Counted from the stretch's first letter, positions 24,405 to 35,359 are shown. The stretch: DNA of 64,000 nt from an uncultured Acidobacteriota bacterium (GCA_903832055.1 CAILAC010000010.1:620001-684000); one strand, 5' to 3'. The notes: a model not told the origin generated them from the sequence alone. Numbers and translations are program-made.

Positions 24405-26855
24405 TTGACCAAAAACCATATCTGGCTTCGCCGTACCCTCTGGGCATTCGCCTGCGTCATCGGGATAATCGCCATCTGTGCCTCCACCGGCATGCTCTGG
24501 CTGCATCACGCGATGAAGTCCTCACTGCCGGTTCTGGATGGAAGACTGCAAGCCCCCGGATTGAGCGCAGCCGTCATTGTTCGCCGCGACGCACATGGCG
24601 TGCCACACATCCAGGCGTCTTCACAAGATGACCTGCTTTTTGCCCAGGGCTATGTCACGGCCCAGGACCGCCTATGGCAAATGGACATGCTCCGGCGCAA
24701 TTCAGCTGGAGAACTGGCAGAGATACTTGGCCCCTCGATGCTGGATCACGACAAGGCGCAGCGAGTATTTCAACTGCGCAACGTGGCACAGCGCGTGTAT
24801 CACAGCATGCCAGAGGTTGATCGCCATCGCTACGAGCAGTATGCCGCCGGCGTTAACCTTTTCATCTCTCAGAATTTCGAGCACCTGCCCGCTGAATTCC
24901 GTATCCTGCACTACAAGCCGCGTCCCTTTGCCGGCATGGATTCGGTCCTGATTGGCCTCAACATGGTGCAGACACTCGACAATCACTGGGACATAAAACT
25001 CGCGCGGGAACGCATCTCAACCCATCTTCACGATCCCCGGCTGGAAGCCGATCTCTACCCCGTTGGCTCGTGGCGCGATCAGCCACCCACTGCGGCAGTC
25101 GCAGACATGACCCAGCCCCACCCGGCACCAGCTCTGTCAGACGACGAGAACGACCAGAATCAGACATTGTTGAATCTTCCTTCCAGGCCCGAAGATTTCA
25201 CAAGAATTCGCAGCCTGCTCGGCCTTCCCGCCTGCTCCGGCTGCTCGCCAGGCTCGAACAACTGGGTCATCGCGGGAAAGCACACTGCAAGCGGGAAGCC
25301 GCTTCTCTCCAATGACATGCACCTCGGCCTCGCCGTCCCGAATGTCTGGTACATGGCTGACCTCAGCGCTCCGGGCCTTCACGTCGCAGGCGTCACCCTG
25401 CCCGGAGTACCACTCGTCATCGCTGGTCACAACGACCATGTTGCCTGGGGATTCACGGCCCTTTACGCCGATGTGCAGGATCTCTATATCGAAAAACTGG
25501 ACGGGAAAGGCAATTACCAGAGCTCAAACGGTGACTGGCTGCCTCTGACTCATACCAATGAAACGATTCGTGTCCGTTTTGGCAAGGACGTACAGCTCGA
25601 CGTTCAACTCACGCCCCACGGTCCGTTGCTCAACCCCATTTTCCGCAACGAAAAGCGTCCTGTTGCGCTTCATTGGAGCCTCTACGACCCGGCCCTCGCC
25701 GCCATTCCACTCTATGAAATGAACACCGCCGCAGACTGGCCCCACTTCTCCGCAGCCCTCTCCGCCTGGTGCTTTCCTACCCAGAATGTCGTCTATTCCG
25801 ACGATCAGGGGCACATTGCCTACCACGCTGTCGGGAAAGTCCCCTTTCGGCCCAAAGGTCTTGTCGGTGCACCGATCGTGGTTGCGAATGACGCCAATCA
25901 GCACGAATGGGAGGGCTACATCTCCTTTGATAGTCTGCCGTTCTCTGTTGATCCGTCGTCTGGCCTGCTCGCCACCGCCAATTCCCGCGTCACGCCCAAT
26001 GACACCAAATTTCCCCTCACCCTCGAATGGACAGACCCCTACCGCGCCGAACGCGTCTACATGGACCTGCGTGGCCGCGACAAGCTCACACGCACTGACA
26101 TGATCGCTGTCCAGACTGACATCTACAGCGCGGTCGATCAGGAACTGGCCCACCGCTTCGCCTATGCAATCGATCAAAACGCGACCACCGATGCCAGACT
26201 CAAGCAGGCCGCTGACCTGCTGCGCTCATGGGATGGCCGCGTGACCACAGATTCAGCCGCCGCTTCCATCATCTTCCGCGCCCGCCAGGCCTTCTGGCCC
26301 CTCATTCTCACGCCGAAACTCGGCTCCGAAGCTGAAACGTATGAGTGGTCAGAATCCAATTTTGCAGAAGAAGAAATCATCATGCACGGCTCTTCCTCGG
26401 TGACGCCAAGCCCCTGGCTGCCGGCCAACTACAAAGACTGGGATGCGCTGCTGACAGAAGCTGTCCGTCAGGGTCTGGCTCGAGGCAAAGCCCCCAACGA
26501 TCTCTCCAAATGGAACTACGGCTCCTGGCATGTCGTCGATTTGGAACACCCGCTTTACGGCTTGATCCCTCTGGTCAAGACCTGGGCCGGCACGGGTGAA
26601 CAGCCCCTTTCCGGCGACACCACAACCATCAAACAAGTTGGACGTGCTTTTGGCGCTAGCCAGCGCTTCACCATGGACTGGAGTGACCCGGATCAATCCA
26701 CTGAGAACATCGTCCTCGGTGAAAGTGGCAACCCTGCCAGCCCGTGGTTCCGCGACCAATGGCAAGCCTGGTATGACGGCAACACCTTCCCTCTGCCCTT
26801 CTCGTCAGCCTCAATCTCCGCCCAAACCACCCACACGCTGCAACTGGTGCCGTAA
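24405..26855 (+). CDS. Penicillin acylase family (Ntn-hydrolase) protein
   Basis: 816 residues with one N-terminal membrane helix (about 10-34), so probably anchored with its body outside the membrane. The precursor contains an alpha part, a spacer, and the autocatalytic site GSNNWVIAG, in which Ser284 would be the N-terminal nucleophile of the beta chain after cleavage. Members hydrolyse amide bonds in beta-lactams, acyl-homoserine lactones or N-acyl amino acids, so substrate cannot be named. TTG start at 24405. Its TAA shares one base with the next ATG. Confidence 0.9.
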   Translation: MTKNHIWLRRTLWAFACVIGIIAICASTGMLWLHHAMKSSLPVLDGRLQAPGLSAAVIVRRDAHGVPHIQASSQDDLLFAQGYVTAQDRLWQMDMLRRNSAGELAEILGPSMLDHDKAQRVFQLRNVAQRVYHSMPEVDRHRYEQYAAGVNLFISQNFEHLPAEFRILHYKPRPFAGMDSVLIGLNMVQTLDNHWDIKLARERISTHLHDPRLEADLYPVGSWRDQPPTAAVADMTQPHPAPALSDDENDQNQTLLNLPSRPEDFTRIRSLLGLPACSGCSPGSNNWVIAGKHTASGKPLLSNDMHLGLAVPNVWYMADLSAPGLHVAGVTLPGVPLVIAGHNDHVAWGFTALYADVQDLYIEKLDGKGNYQSSNGDWLPLTHTNETIRVRFGKDVQLDVQLTPHGPLLNPIFRNEKRPVALHWSLYDPALAAIPLYEMNTAADWPHFSAALSAWCFPTQNVVYSDDQGHIAYHAVGKVPFRPKGLVGAPIVVANDANQHEWEGYISFDSLPFSVDPSSGLLATANSRVTPNDTKFPLTLEWTDPYRAERVYMDLRGRDKLTRTDMIAVQTDIYSAVDQELAHRFAYAIDQNATTDARLKQAADLLRSWDGRVTTDSAAASIIFRARQAFWPLILTPKLGSEAETYEWSESNFAEEEIIMHGSSSVTPSPWLPANYKDWDALLTEAVRQGLARGKAPNDLSKWNYGSWHVVDLEHPLYGLIPLVKTWAGTGEQPLSGDTTTIKQVGRAFGASQRFTMDWSDPDQSTENIVLGESGNPASPWFRDQWQAWYDGNTFPLPFSSASISAQTTHTLQLVP

Positions 26856-28621
26856 TGGGCCTGCGAGCAAAAATAAGCGCCGTGGCCGCCCGCCTGAGCT
26901 TTGCCGACGGCATCCTCCTCATCCCGCTGGCCGCCCTGCTCGCCGCCAGCACCCGCGTGCGAGGCAACTCCTGCGGGCACGATTTTTCGTTCCATCTCAT
27001 CTCCTGGATGGAAGCGCAACGATCGTGGGCCCAGGGCGTGCTTTATCCTCACTGGGCGCAAAGCCCCAACTGGGGCACCGGAGAAGCCCGCTTCCTGTTT
27101 TACCCACCGCTTTCCTGGATGCTCGGGGCGCTGCTGGGCTATATCGTCCACTGGGACTGGATTCCCATGGCGCTCATCTTCATGTGCCTTACTGCGAGCG
27201 GCCTGGCCACGCGGGCGCTCGCCAGGCAATTCCTGCCAGCCCCGAATGCCACTCTCGCCGGCATCCTCGCCACCGCAGCACCCTACGCGCTTTTCTGCGC
27301 CTACGAACGCGCGGCATTCGCAGAACTGGCTGCCGCCAGCCTCATCCCATTGCTGCTCCTCTTCTCGCTGAGCCCCCCCAAAGTCGCCAGCCTTGGCTCC
27401 GCACTATTCCCGGTTCCCTCATCCCTCGTCTTAGCTGCCATCTGGCTTACAAATGCCCCCGCCGGAGTCATGGCCAGCTATCTGCTCGCTTTCGCCACCC
27501 TCGCCGCAGCACTGCTCCACCGCGCCTGGTGGCCAATCCTGCGCGCAGCATTTGCCGTTCCCCTGGCACTGGGTCTGGCCGCCATCTACCTTGTACCTGC
27601 CGCTTACGAACAGCGATGGATCGCAATCCAGCAGGCTGTCGACGTTGGCATGCGCGTCAGCGACAGTTGGCTCTTTGCCCGCCATGCGGCGACCGACCTC
27701 GAATACCACGACCAGGTCCTCCGTCTAGCCTCAGCACTGCTCGTCATGACTGCCCTGTTCGCTCTCATTGGGTTCACCGTAGCCTTCCTTCGCCGGAAGT
27801 TGTCCCCCGCCACACGCGGCTACTGGCTCCCTCTCACCCTGCTCATTCCGGTCATCGTGTTCCTGCAATTCCCTTTCTCCGCTCCCATTTGGAACCTGCT
27901 GCCAAAACTGCAGTTCCTGCAATTTCCCTGGCGCTGGCTGATGGTTCTCAATACTCCATTCGCCCTCTTCCTCGCTGCAGCAACGCCGCTCGCCTCACGA
28001 CGGGCGCGCATCGTCTCGGCGATTGTCTGGACTTCACTCCTGCTTGGATCAACCGCCACCGCGTCGCTTGTCTTTTTCCAGTACTGCGATCAGGAAGACG
28101 ACCCAATCAACCAGGCCGCAATCTTCCGGGCTGGAACCGGTGTCGAGGGAACGGATGAGTATGCACCGCTCGGCGGCGACAACTCACTCGTCGCAAGCAA
28201 TCTGCCTGACGCATGTCTCGTCAGCGACCCCGCCCAGGAGCTGGGCGAAAGCGAAACTGGCGATGCTCCCGTCTGGTATCCCGAACAGGGTTCTTGCGAC
28301 GACACCTTCCAAGCACAGCTTTGGCAAAACCAGCACAAGCTGCTGCCAATCGAAACAGACCAGGTCGGCTATCTCATCCTCCGCCTGCGCCGCTATCCCG
28401 CCTGGAAAATCACCGTCAATACCCATCCAGTCGTCGCTCCGGTTCAGCGTGAAGACGGCCTCATCGTACTCCCGGTACCCGCTGGCGCATCCACTGTCGA
28501 GGTCCAATGGACCACGACGCCCGATGTCTGGTGGGGACGCGCTGTCAGCCTCGCCTCGCTCCTCCTCCTCACGGCGCTTTGGCTGCGAGAACGCCGATTG
28601 AAAGCAATTCGTTTATCATGA
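26855..28621 (+). CDS. Large membrane protein, GT-C/YfhO-like
   Basis: 588 residues with some ten to eleven helices up to about residue 405 and a soluble beta-rich domain after that, ending in one more helix. GHDFSFHLISWMEAQ near residue 46 is an acidic/His loop of the kind seen in membrane glycosyltransferases and in the PTPS-related membrane family. I cannot assign a substrate. It overlaps the acylase stop by one base, and its own TGA overlaps the ATG of the prenyl synthase (ATGA), so translation is probably coupled at both ends. Confidence 0.6.
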   Translation: MGLRAKISAVAARLSFADGILLIPLAALLAASTRVRGNSCGHDFSFHLISWMEAQRSWAQGVLYPHWAQSPNWGTGEARFLFYPPLSWMLGALLGYIVHWDWIPMALIFMCLTASGLATRALARQFLPAPNATLAGILATAAPYALFCAYERAAFAELAAASLIPLLLLFSLSPPKVASLGSALFPVPSSLVLAAIWLTNAPAGVMASYLLAFATLAAALLHRAWWPILRAAFAVPLALGLAAIYLVPAAYEQRWIAIQQAVDVGMRVSDSWLFARHAATDLEYHDQVLRLASALLVMTALFALIGFTVAFLRRKLSPATRGYWLPLTLLIPVIVFLQFPFSAPIWNLLPKLQFLQFPWRWLMVLNTPFALFLAAATPLASRRARIVSAIVWTSLLLGSTATASLVFFQYCDQEDDPINQAAIFRAGTGVEGTDEYAPLGGDNSLVASNLPDACLVSDPAQELGESETGDAPVWYPEQGSCDDTFQAQLWQNQHKLLPIETDQVGYLILRLRRYPAWKITVNTHPVVAPVQREDGLIVLPVPAGASTVEVQWTTTPDVWWGRAVSLASLLLLTALWLRERRLKAIRLS

Positions 28622-29541
28622 TGGGAATGTCTGTAGAAGTCACAACCGATGTGAAAGCTCTCATCCGCGAAGGCGCAGAATTGACCGATCACGCCCTCGA
28701 AGCGCTGATCCCTGCGGCCACCACGATCCCGGCCTCGATCCATGCAGCCATGCGCCACTCGGTCTTTGCCGGTGGCAAGCGCCTCCGCCCCGTACTTGCA
28801 ATCCAGGCTGCGGTAGCTGTCGCTGGGAATGTACCCGCAGGCATTGCCAACCTGGGCGCTGCCATCGAGATGCTCCACACCTATTCGCTCATCCACGACG
28901 ACCTGCCGGCCCTCGACAACGACGATCTGCGCCGTGGCAAACCCACATGCCACGTCGCTTATGGTGAAGCGATAGCCATCCTCGCCGGCGACGCGCTCCA
29001 GACCCAGGCCTACGAAGTTCTGGCCGGCCTGCCCTCGATTTCGGCCTGTCCGCCTGCGGCTACCGTAGAGATTATCCGCCTCATCGCGCAGGCCACCGGC
29101 ACCGTCGACGGCATGATCGGCGGCCAGGTCCTCGACCTGGAAGGTGAACACCAGAAACCCACGGCGGCGCTCGTCGAAGCTATCCACAGGGCCAAAACCG
29201 GAGCACTCATCCGAGTCAGTGTTGTTTCCGGAGGCCTTTTTGCCGGAGCAACCCCCACGCAGGCTGCCGCACTCGACACGTTTGGACGCAAAGCTGGACT
29301 GGCTTTCCAGATCGTCGACGACATTCTCGATGTCACCCAGGACTCAGCCCAGCTCGGCAAGACCGCCGGCAAGGATCTCGCCAGCGACAAGGCCACCTGG
29401 CCAGCCGTCTTTGGCCTCGACCAAAGCCAGAGGGACGCCGACCGCCTCATCCTGGAAGCATTTGCCGCGCTCGCTCCGTTCGGCTCGCACGCCGAAGGGC
29501 TCAAAGCCGTAGCGCGCTTCCTCGTAGAGCGCAAGAGCTAG
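28618..29541 (+). CDS. ispA: Short-chain prenyl diphosphate synthase (farnesyl/geranylgeranyl type)
   Basis: 307 residues from the ATG at 28618; in-frame ATGs also stand at 28621 and 28627. FAGGKRLRPVL, then SLIHDDLPALDNDDLRRG with the two-residue insertion in the first Asp-rich motif (DDLPAMD type) that marks bacterial FPP/GGPP synthases, and QIVDDILDVT as the second. It supplies C15-C20 diphosphate to UppS and to the long-chain synthase. Coupled (ATGA) to the membrane protein gene. Confidence 0.92.
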   Translation: MMGMSVEVTTDVKALIREGAELTDHALEALIPAATTIPASIHAAMRHSVFAGGKRLRPVLAIQAAVAVAGNVPAGIANLGAAIEMLHTYSLIHDDLPALDNDDLRRGKPTCHVAYGEAIAILAGDALQTQAYEVLAGLPSISACPPAATVEIIRLIAQATGTVDGMIGGQVLDLEGEHQKPTAALVEAIHRAKTGALIRVSVVSGGLFAGATPTQAAALDTFGRKAGLAFQIVDDILDVTQDSAQLGKTAGKDLASDKATWPAVFGLDQSQRDADRLILEAFAALAPFGSHAEGLKAVARFLVERKS

Positions 29542-29543
29542 CC

Positions 29544-29885
29544 GTGGCGCAACTCCCTGTTCTGAACGGCGACGACATCTACACCGCCCTGCGAGATTGT
29601 TTCGACCCCGAAGTCAAGCTCAACCTCGTCGATCTTGGCCTCATTTACGACGTGAAGACAGAGCCCGACCCGCATTCGACACCTGCCTTTCCCCGACAGC
29701 GCGTAAAAGTCACCATGACCCTAACCACGCCGCAATGCCCCGCCAGCGGCCTGATCTTTGAACAGGTGCACAATCGGCTCGCCAGCATCCAGCAGGTCAG
29801 CAAGGTCGAAGTAGACTTAGTCTGGGAACCCCGCTGGACACCTCACCGCATTTCGCCGGCAGGCCGCCAGCAACTCGGCATTTAG
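29544..29885 (+). CDS. MIP18/DUF59 family iron-sulfur assembly factor (SufT-like)
   Basis: 113 residues. The family core is complete: ALRDCFDPEVKLNLVDLGLIYDV, then VTMTLTTPQCPASGLI with the conserved Cys, and VDLVWEPRWTPHRISPAG. Such proteins (PaaD, SufT, human MIP18) help deliver Fe-S clusters. GTG start two bases after the ispA stop, so it is the last gene of the CPBP-acylase-membrane-ispA unit. Its end overlaps the convergent acyltransferase by four bases. Confidence 0.9.
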   Translation: MAQLPVLNGDDIYTALRDCFDPEVKLNLVDLGLIYDVKTEPDPHSTPAFPRQRVKVTMTLTTPQCPASGLIFEQVHNRLASIQQVSKVEVDLVWEPRWTPHRISPAGRQQLGI

Positions 29886-31030
29886 ACCGATTCAGCCACC
29901 ATCGGCGCGGCTACCTTCTTACGCGTAAGCCACCGCCCCAGCCGAATGGAGGGCTCCTCCACAAACATATAGAAGATCTGTGCCAGCAACAGCGAACCAA
30001 AGATCACCACCAACGCCAGAATGTATTGATTGACCTTGCCGTAGAATAAGTGAAATAACGTTGCCAGCAGCACCAGATGCGTTAGATACAAGCTGTAGGA
30101 AACTCGTCCCAGCCACTCAATCGGCCCGACGGAAAGCGCATTGCTGATGTACGGTGCGCCGACGCAAATCACAATCACCAGAAACGCTCCCAGACCTATC
30201 TGGATATCGACACCGGACTCTTCCAGTCTTAGCGCACCAAGTAACAGAAGAAACACGACCCACTTGGGTATCCTCGCGATCCAACCGCGAAGAGCATCCA
30301 TGTTCTCGCGAGCCACAATGCCGGCAATAAAGAACGGAATGTAATACCCGACATTCTCCAGCGCCTCGATCCAATCCTTGTTAAAGAAAGGAACGTAATT
30401 GCCACTCTGAATGACTATATAGCGGAACAGAAACTGCATAGCCAGGGCAGTAACAGCCGCCAGCTTCGTCCGACCCTTCACAAGAAAGTAGAGTATCGGG
30501 AAGATGAGAGAAATCCGCAGCTCAACGACAAGGCTCCAGAGAACGTTATTCAGCGAAGAATCCGCCTGAACTCCCGTCATCAGCATATGCCTGATAACCA
30601 GTGCCCAGGTAAGTGGCCGATTCCACAGTACTTCATTAAACCAACCGCCGAGTTCAGGAATCCTCATCGGCGCCACCAGAAGATAACTCAATGCGGCAAA
30701 CGAAACACCCGCCACACAAGGCACCATCAAACGGCAGACACGCCGGACCAGATAAGTTCCATAATTGAACTTCTTGCCGATCGAGATGCTCAGCGCAAAA
30801 CCGCTCAGTACAAAAAACAGCATGACCGCGCAACGCCCGTCGATCAACAAACGCAGCGGCGTCTGATGTATCACCCGCTCCAGAATCGCATTGTTGCCGT
30901 CTGGGTCGAGTGTGTTATCCAGATGATGAAAGACCACCATCAGCGCAGCAATGCCCCGCAGGGAGTCCAGCGAAGTGATCCGGGCGCTTCCAGGCGCTTT
31001 TGCCGTAGTCATCCCCAGAGCTTCCGCCAT
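29882..31030 (-). CDS. Acyltransferase 3 family protein
   Basis: 382 residues with about ten helices. ITSLDSLRGIAALMVVFHHL at the start and LWSLVVELRISLIFP in the middle are the typical motifs, the second diverged from WSLxxEEQFY. It probably O-acylates a surface sugar or lipid. It stands alone on the minus strand, with 200 bases before it that hold nothing I recognise. Second member of this family in the window (the other is at 3073). Confidence 0.85.
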   Translation of the reverse strand: MAEALGMTTAKAPGSARITSLDSLRGIAALMVVFHHLDNTLDPDGNNAILERVIHQTPLRLLIDGRCAVMLFFVLSGFALSISIGKKFNYGTYLVRRVCRLMVPCVAGVSFAALSYLLVAPMRIPELGGWFNEVLWNRPLTWALVIRHMLMTGVQADSSLNNVLWSLVVELRISLIFPILYFLVKGRTKLAAVTALAMQFLFRYIVIQSGNYVPFFNKDWIEALENVGYYIPFFIAGIVARENMDALRGWIARIPKWVVFLLLLGALRLEESGVDIQIGLGAFLVIVICVGAPYISNALSVGPIEWLGRVSYSLYLTHLVLLATLFHLFYGKVNQYILALVVIFGSLLLAQIFYMFVEEPSIRLGRWLTRKKVAAPMVAESV

Positions 31031-31230
31031 TCCTGTTTGTCCTCAATTCAATTCACGATTGGTTCTGAGTGGAGAGCGGCTCACATCGGTAGCAGAGCGG
31101 AGACTTCCAGCGCATGCCCGCTTCAATCCGGGAAAGCATGCCTTCAGTCTCCCATGAACCGGTAGCCGGAGCAAGGAATCAAAATATGTAGGTATATGCC
31201 ACAAACGCGGAACCGAACAACTCAGCACCC

Positions 31231-31617
31231 TTACCGGCGCAACATGCCTTGAATCTTCTTGCCCTGCACGGCTGCCTCGCTCATGTAGCCTTCGACCTTG
31301 TCGAGGAAGACCTGAGCCTCCTGCAGATAGCCGGGTAGATTCTTCCACCACGTCTCCACTGCTTCCTGCTGCTCGAGGATTGCCAGCGCTGTGCCGGTTG
31401 CGGCCACGGCCAGTCCCGCCCGCTTATGGCCGGCTACCATCAGCGCGCCGCCAGCCACCAGCGTCGCGGCAGCCACCCAACTCGCCCAGTCCTGTCCGGC
31501 CTCCTGCTTGACTGCTGACCCCTGCGTCGAAATAGAGTTCGCGCTGACGGACACCTCGCCGTAGGCCGAGTATCGGGGCTCAGACTTGCCTTGTTGTGAA
31601 ATCGGAACTGCTACCAT
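31231..31617 (-). CDS. Small protein with a hydrophobic hairpin, unknown function
   Basis: 128 residues: a polar, Ser/Gln-rich N-terminus to about 45, two Ala/Gly/Val-rich segments (about 46-62 and 66-83) that could form a membrane hairpin, and a charged C-terminus (VETWWKNLPGYLQEAQVFLDKVEGYM) likely helical. I do not recognise a family. It follows the zinc-site protein gene by 49 bases, both behind the atp operon. Confidence 0.6.
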   Translation of the reverse strand: MVAVPISQQGKSEPRYSAYGEVSVSANSISTQGSAVKQEAGQDWASWVAAATLVAGGALMVAGHKRAGLAVAATGTALAILEQQEAVETWWKNLPGYLQEAQVFLDKVEGYMSEAAVQGKKIQGMLRR

Positions 31618-31666
31618 TGCGCTCTCCTTTTACCCGCTTGCCTGCCCGTGCTCCCCACTCTGTGAA

Positions 31667-31978
31667 CTAATCCAGATCAAATTCCCTGAGCGGCCGCCCC
31701 TCGGGCGCATCCTTGGCCTTGCGCAGAGCCTCTGCAAATTTCTTCTCCAGCAGATCGCCCTTGTTCTTCTCAGCTTCCATTGACTGCCGGAAGATGGATT
31801 CCTTGCGCTCGTCCTGCTCGCGCATCGCCTGGGCAGCGGTCGCCAGGTCCTCAAACGTCCGTTTACGCGGTGCGGCCGTGTGGCTGATGAACCCACCCGT
31901 CTCCGCATCAATGCGCAAAACAGCATTGCAGTCCGGGCAAGCCACCTCGAACACGCGATTTGTCTTTGGTCCAGCCAT
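31667..31978 (-). CDS. Small Cys-pair protein with charged helix, unknown function
   Basis: 103 residues from the ATG at 31978, which has a strong GGAGG five bases upstream. The N-terminal EVACPDCNAVLRID has one CxxC pair, half a zinc ribbon, so it may dimerise through metal. The rest is a long charged helix (about 40-90) ending in PEGRPLREFDLD. Similar layout occurs in small putative regulatory proteins, but I cannot name a family. It is 206 bases after atpC. Confidence 0.65.
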   Translation of the reverse strand: MAGPKTNRVFEVACPDCNAVLRIDAETGGFISHTAAPRKRTFEDLATAAQAMREQDERKESIFRQSMEAEKNKGDLLEKKFAEALRKAKDAPEGRPLREFDLD

Positions 31979-32184
31979 CACTACCTCCGATTGTAGGGGC
32001 AATCAGATGAAGGTGTCGCCCCGCTTTTGAACGTATTCCCTGGTTACCTCGTTATACATCTGGTTACTGCTCACAAGATCAACATTCTGATGGACGTTTA
32101 CTTTCATGCCAAATGCAAAGAGAGCTCCCACCATCTCGGCAGAAGCTCCCTTGACTGTTGTCAATTTCCTGAGTTCTTTTGGGC

Positions 32185-32607
32185 TTATCCCTTGCTTGCG
32201 GCGCTCGCCAGTTTAGCCTCTGCCTCGTGGATAACGCGATTCGCCTCCACGTACGCCTCGGCACTGTCGCCAGCCTGATTCCAGAGGGCCTCACCCCGCT
32301 CCCGCTGCTCTTTGGCCCGCGGCACGTCAATTGCCGAAGGAATCAGAGCATCGTTTGCAAGAATCGTCACCCGCTCAGGCAGCACTTCCACAAAGCCCCA
32401 ACTGACGTTGTAGCGCGTCACTTCCGTGCCATCCAGCCCATGAAAAGTCACGTCGCCAGAACCCAGTTCCGCCATGAGCGGTGCGTGGCCGTACAGAACT
32501 TCCATGTAGCCCGAAGTTGCCGGTAACTCAACCGCATCTGCGGTATCGTCTACCAGCACCTTTTCAGGCGTAACCAGCCGAACGCGAATTTTGCTTCCCT
32601 CAGCCAT
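32185..32607 (-). CDS. atpC: ATP synthase F1 epsilon subunit
   Basis: 140 residues: N-terminal beta-sandwich (IRVRLVTPEKVLVDDTADAVELP, GYMEVLYGHAPLMAEL) and a C-terminal two-helix region containing ERGEALWNQAGDSAEAYVEANRVIHEAEAKLA. The helices can insert into F1 and inhibit ATP hydrolysis in many bacteria. Last gene of the atp unit, 69 bases after atpD. Confidence 0.93.
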   Translation of the reverse strand: MAEGSKIRVRLVTPEKVLVDDTADAVELPATSGYMEVLYGHAPLMAELGSGDVTFHGLDGTEVTRYNVSWGFVEVLPERVTILANDALIPSAIDVPRAKEQRERGEALWNQAGDSAEAYVEANRVIHEAEAKLASAASKG

Positions 32608-32619
32608 AAGAGCCCCTCA

Positions 32620-32673
32620 GTGGTGAATGTGAAGTGTGAAGAACCTGCAGTCACACTCCACACTTCACACTCG
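32620..32673. repeat. TTCACAC-type inverted repeat between atpD and atpC
   Basis: GTGAATGTGAAGTGTGA is followed by a spacer and TCACACTCCACACTTCACAC. The arms GTGAAGTGTGA and TCACACTTCAC-like sequence can pair, and the unit matches the tandem repeat at 42832-42870. It fills most of the atpD-atpC gap. Confidence 0.55.
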
Positions 32674-32676
32674 TCT

Positions 32677-34194
<1,518 letters not shown>

Positions 34195-35280
34195 CTAAAC
34201 CGCAGCCGCCCCGCTCACAATCTCAATGATTTCCTTGGTAATCGCAGCCTGCCGCAAACGGTTCATCTGCAGGGTGTAGCTGTCGATCATGTCACTCGCG
34301 TTGTTGGTTGCTGAATCCATCGCCGTCATACGCGCCGCATGCTCCGCCGCTACCGACTCGGCCAGCGCGTGAAACAGCATCGAAGCCACGTATTTCGGAA
34401 GCAGTCCGTTGAATAGCTCCTCAGCCGACTCATCATAGATGTAATCGACTTCAGCCGTTCCAAACTTCTTGGCTTCGGTGTCCGCCTCGGCCGTATCCGC
34501 CGCGCTCAGCGAAACCCCCGCTGAAACCGCCGCTTCCGCCGCCGCTTCGCGCTCTTCCTTGCTGGGTTCAATCGCGCCCGTAATCTGCTGCTTGCCAATC
34601 TCAAACAACGGCAGCAACCGCTCCACTACCACCCGCTGCTGAATCACTGACTTGAACTCGTTGTATACCAGGTAGCAGGCGTCAATCTCTTCGTGCACAA
34701 AGCGCGCAATCACATCCTTGGCCAGCTCAAAAACATTCTCAGCGTTCAGCTTTTCCAGCATGCCGACATGGTCGCCAACCACCTCGATTTGAGCTTTTCT
34801 CTCACGCCGAGAGATCGTCATTGGCTCAAAATCCGCCGGATTCTCTGACGTCTGCTCTACCCGCACAGCTGCCGGATAACGCCGGCGAAACTGGTCCGTC
34901 GCCTTGCGCCCAATCGCTTCAAGGTCAAATTCCTTGCCTTCATTCGCCCCAAGAAACTGGTACGCCGCCTTCAGAATGTTCCCGTTGAAGGCTCCCGCAA
35001 ATCCACGGTCCCCGCTCACAACAATCAGCAGAATCTTCTTTTCCGGGCGCGCCATGAACAGCGGATGCCGCAGATTCCCCGTCGCCGGATCAATCACTTC
35101 GGTGCGACGAATCAGGCTAGTCAGCACGCTCGTAATCATCTGCGCATACGGACGTGCCGCCATCGCCCGCGCCTGGGCGCGACGCAGACGGGCCGCCGAA
35201 ACCATCTTCATGGCCTTGGTAATCTGCCGCGTGCTCTTTACACTGCGGATGCGTCGCCGTAGATCGAGTACACTCGCCAT
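34195..35280 (-). CDS. atpG: ATP synthase F1 gamma subunit with acidic insertion
   Basis: 361 residues against about 290 in most bacteria. Both termini are standard (MASVLDLRRRIRSVKSTRQITKAMKMV; RQAAITKEIIEIVSGAAA) and form the rotor coiled coil. Between LLPL (222-225) and DYIYDESAEEL (279-289) there are about 53 residues where E. coli has about 13. This extra stretch is rich in Glu, Ala and Ser and has no Cys. It sits where cyanobacterial and chloroplast gamma carry their regulatory insertion. The only Cys noticed is near 202, outside the stretch. Confidence 0.95.
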   Translation of the reverse strand: MASVLDLRRRIRSVKSTRQITKAMKMVSAARLRRAQARAMAARPYAQMITSVLTSLIRRTEVIDPATGNLRHPLFMARPEKKILLIVVSGDRGFAGAFNGNILKAAYQFLGANEGKEFDLEAIGRKATDQFRRRYPAAVRVEQTSENPADFEPMTISRRERKAQIEVVGDHVGMLEKLNAENVFELAKDVIARFVHEEIDACYLVYNEFKSVIQQRVVVERLLPLFEIGKQQITGAIEPSKEEREAAAEAAVSAGVSLSAADTAEADTEAKKFGTAEVDYIYDESAEELFNGLLPKYVASMLFHALAESVAAEHAARMTAMDSATNNASDMIDSYTLQMNRLRQAAITKEIIEIVSGAAAV

Positions 35281-35305
35281 CGCCTAATCCGTTCCTTAAC
35301 TACTC

Positions 35306-35340
35306 TGGGTGCCCCACATCTCGACTTTGAGATGTGGGAT
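35306..35340. repeat. GGTGCCCCA hairpin element, atpA-atpG gap, first
   Basis: After GGGTGCCCCA at 35308, CCCACATCTC pairs perfectly with GAGATGTGGG around GACTTT. Nearly identical to the copy at 36993. Confidence 0.8.
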
Positions 35341-35359
35341 TCAACCAATCCAACATATC

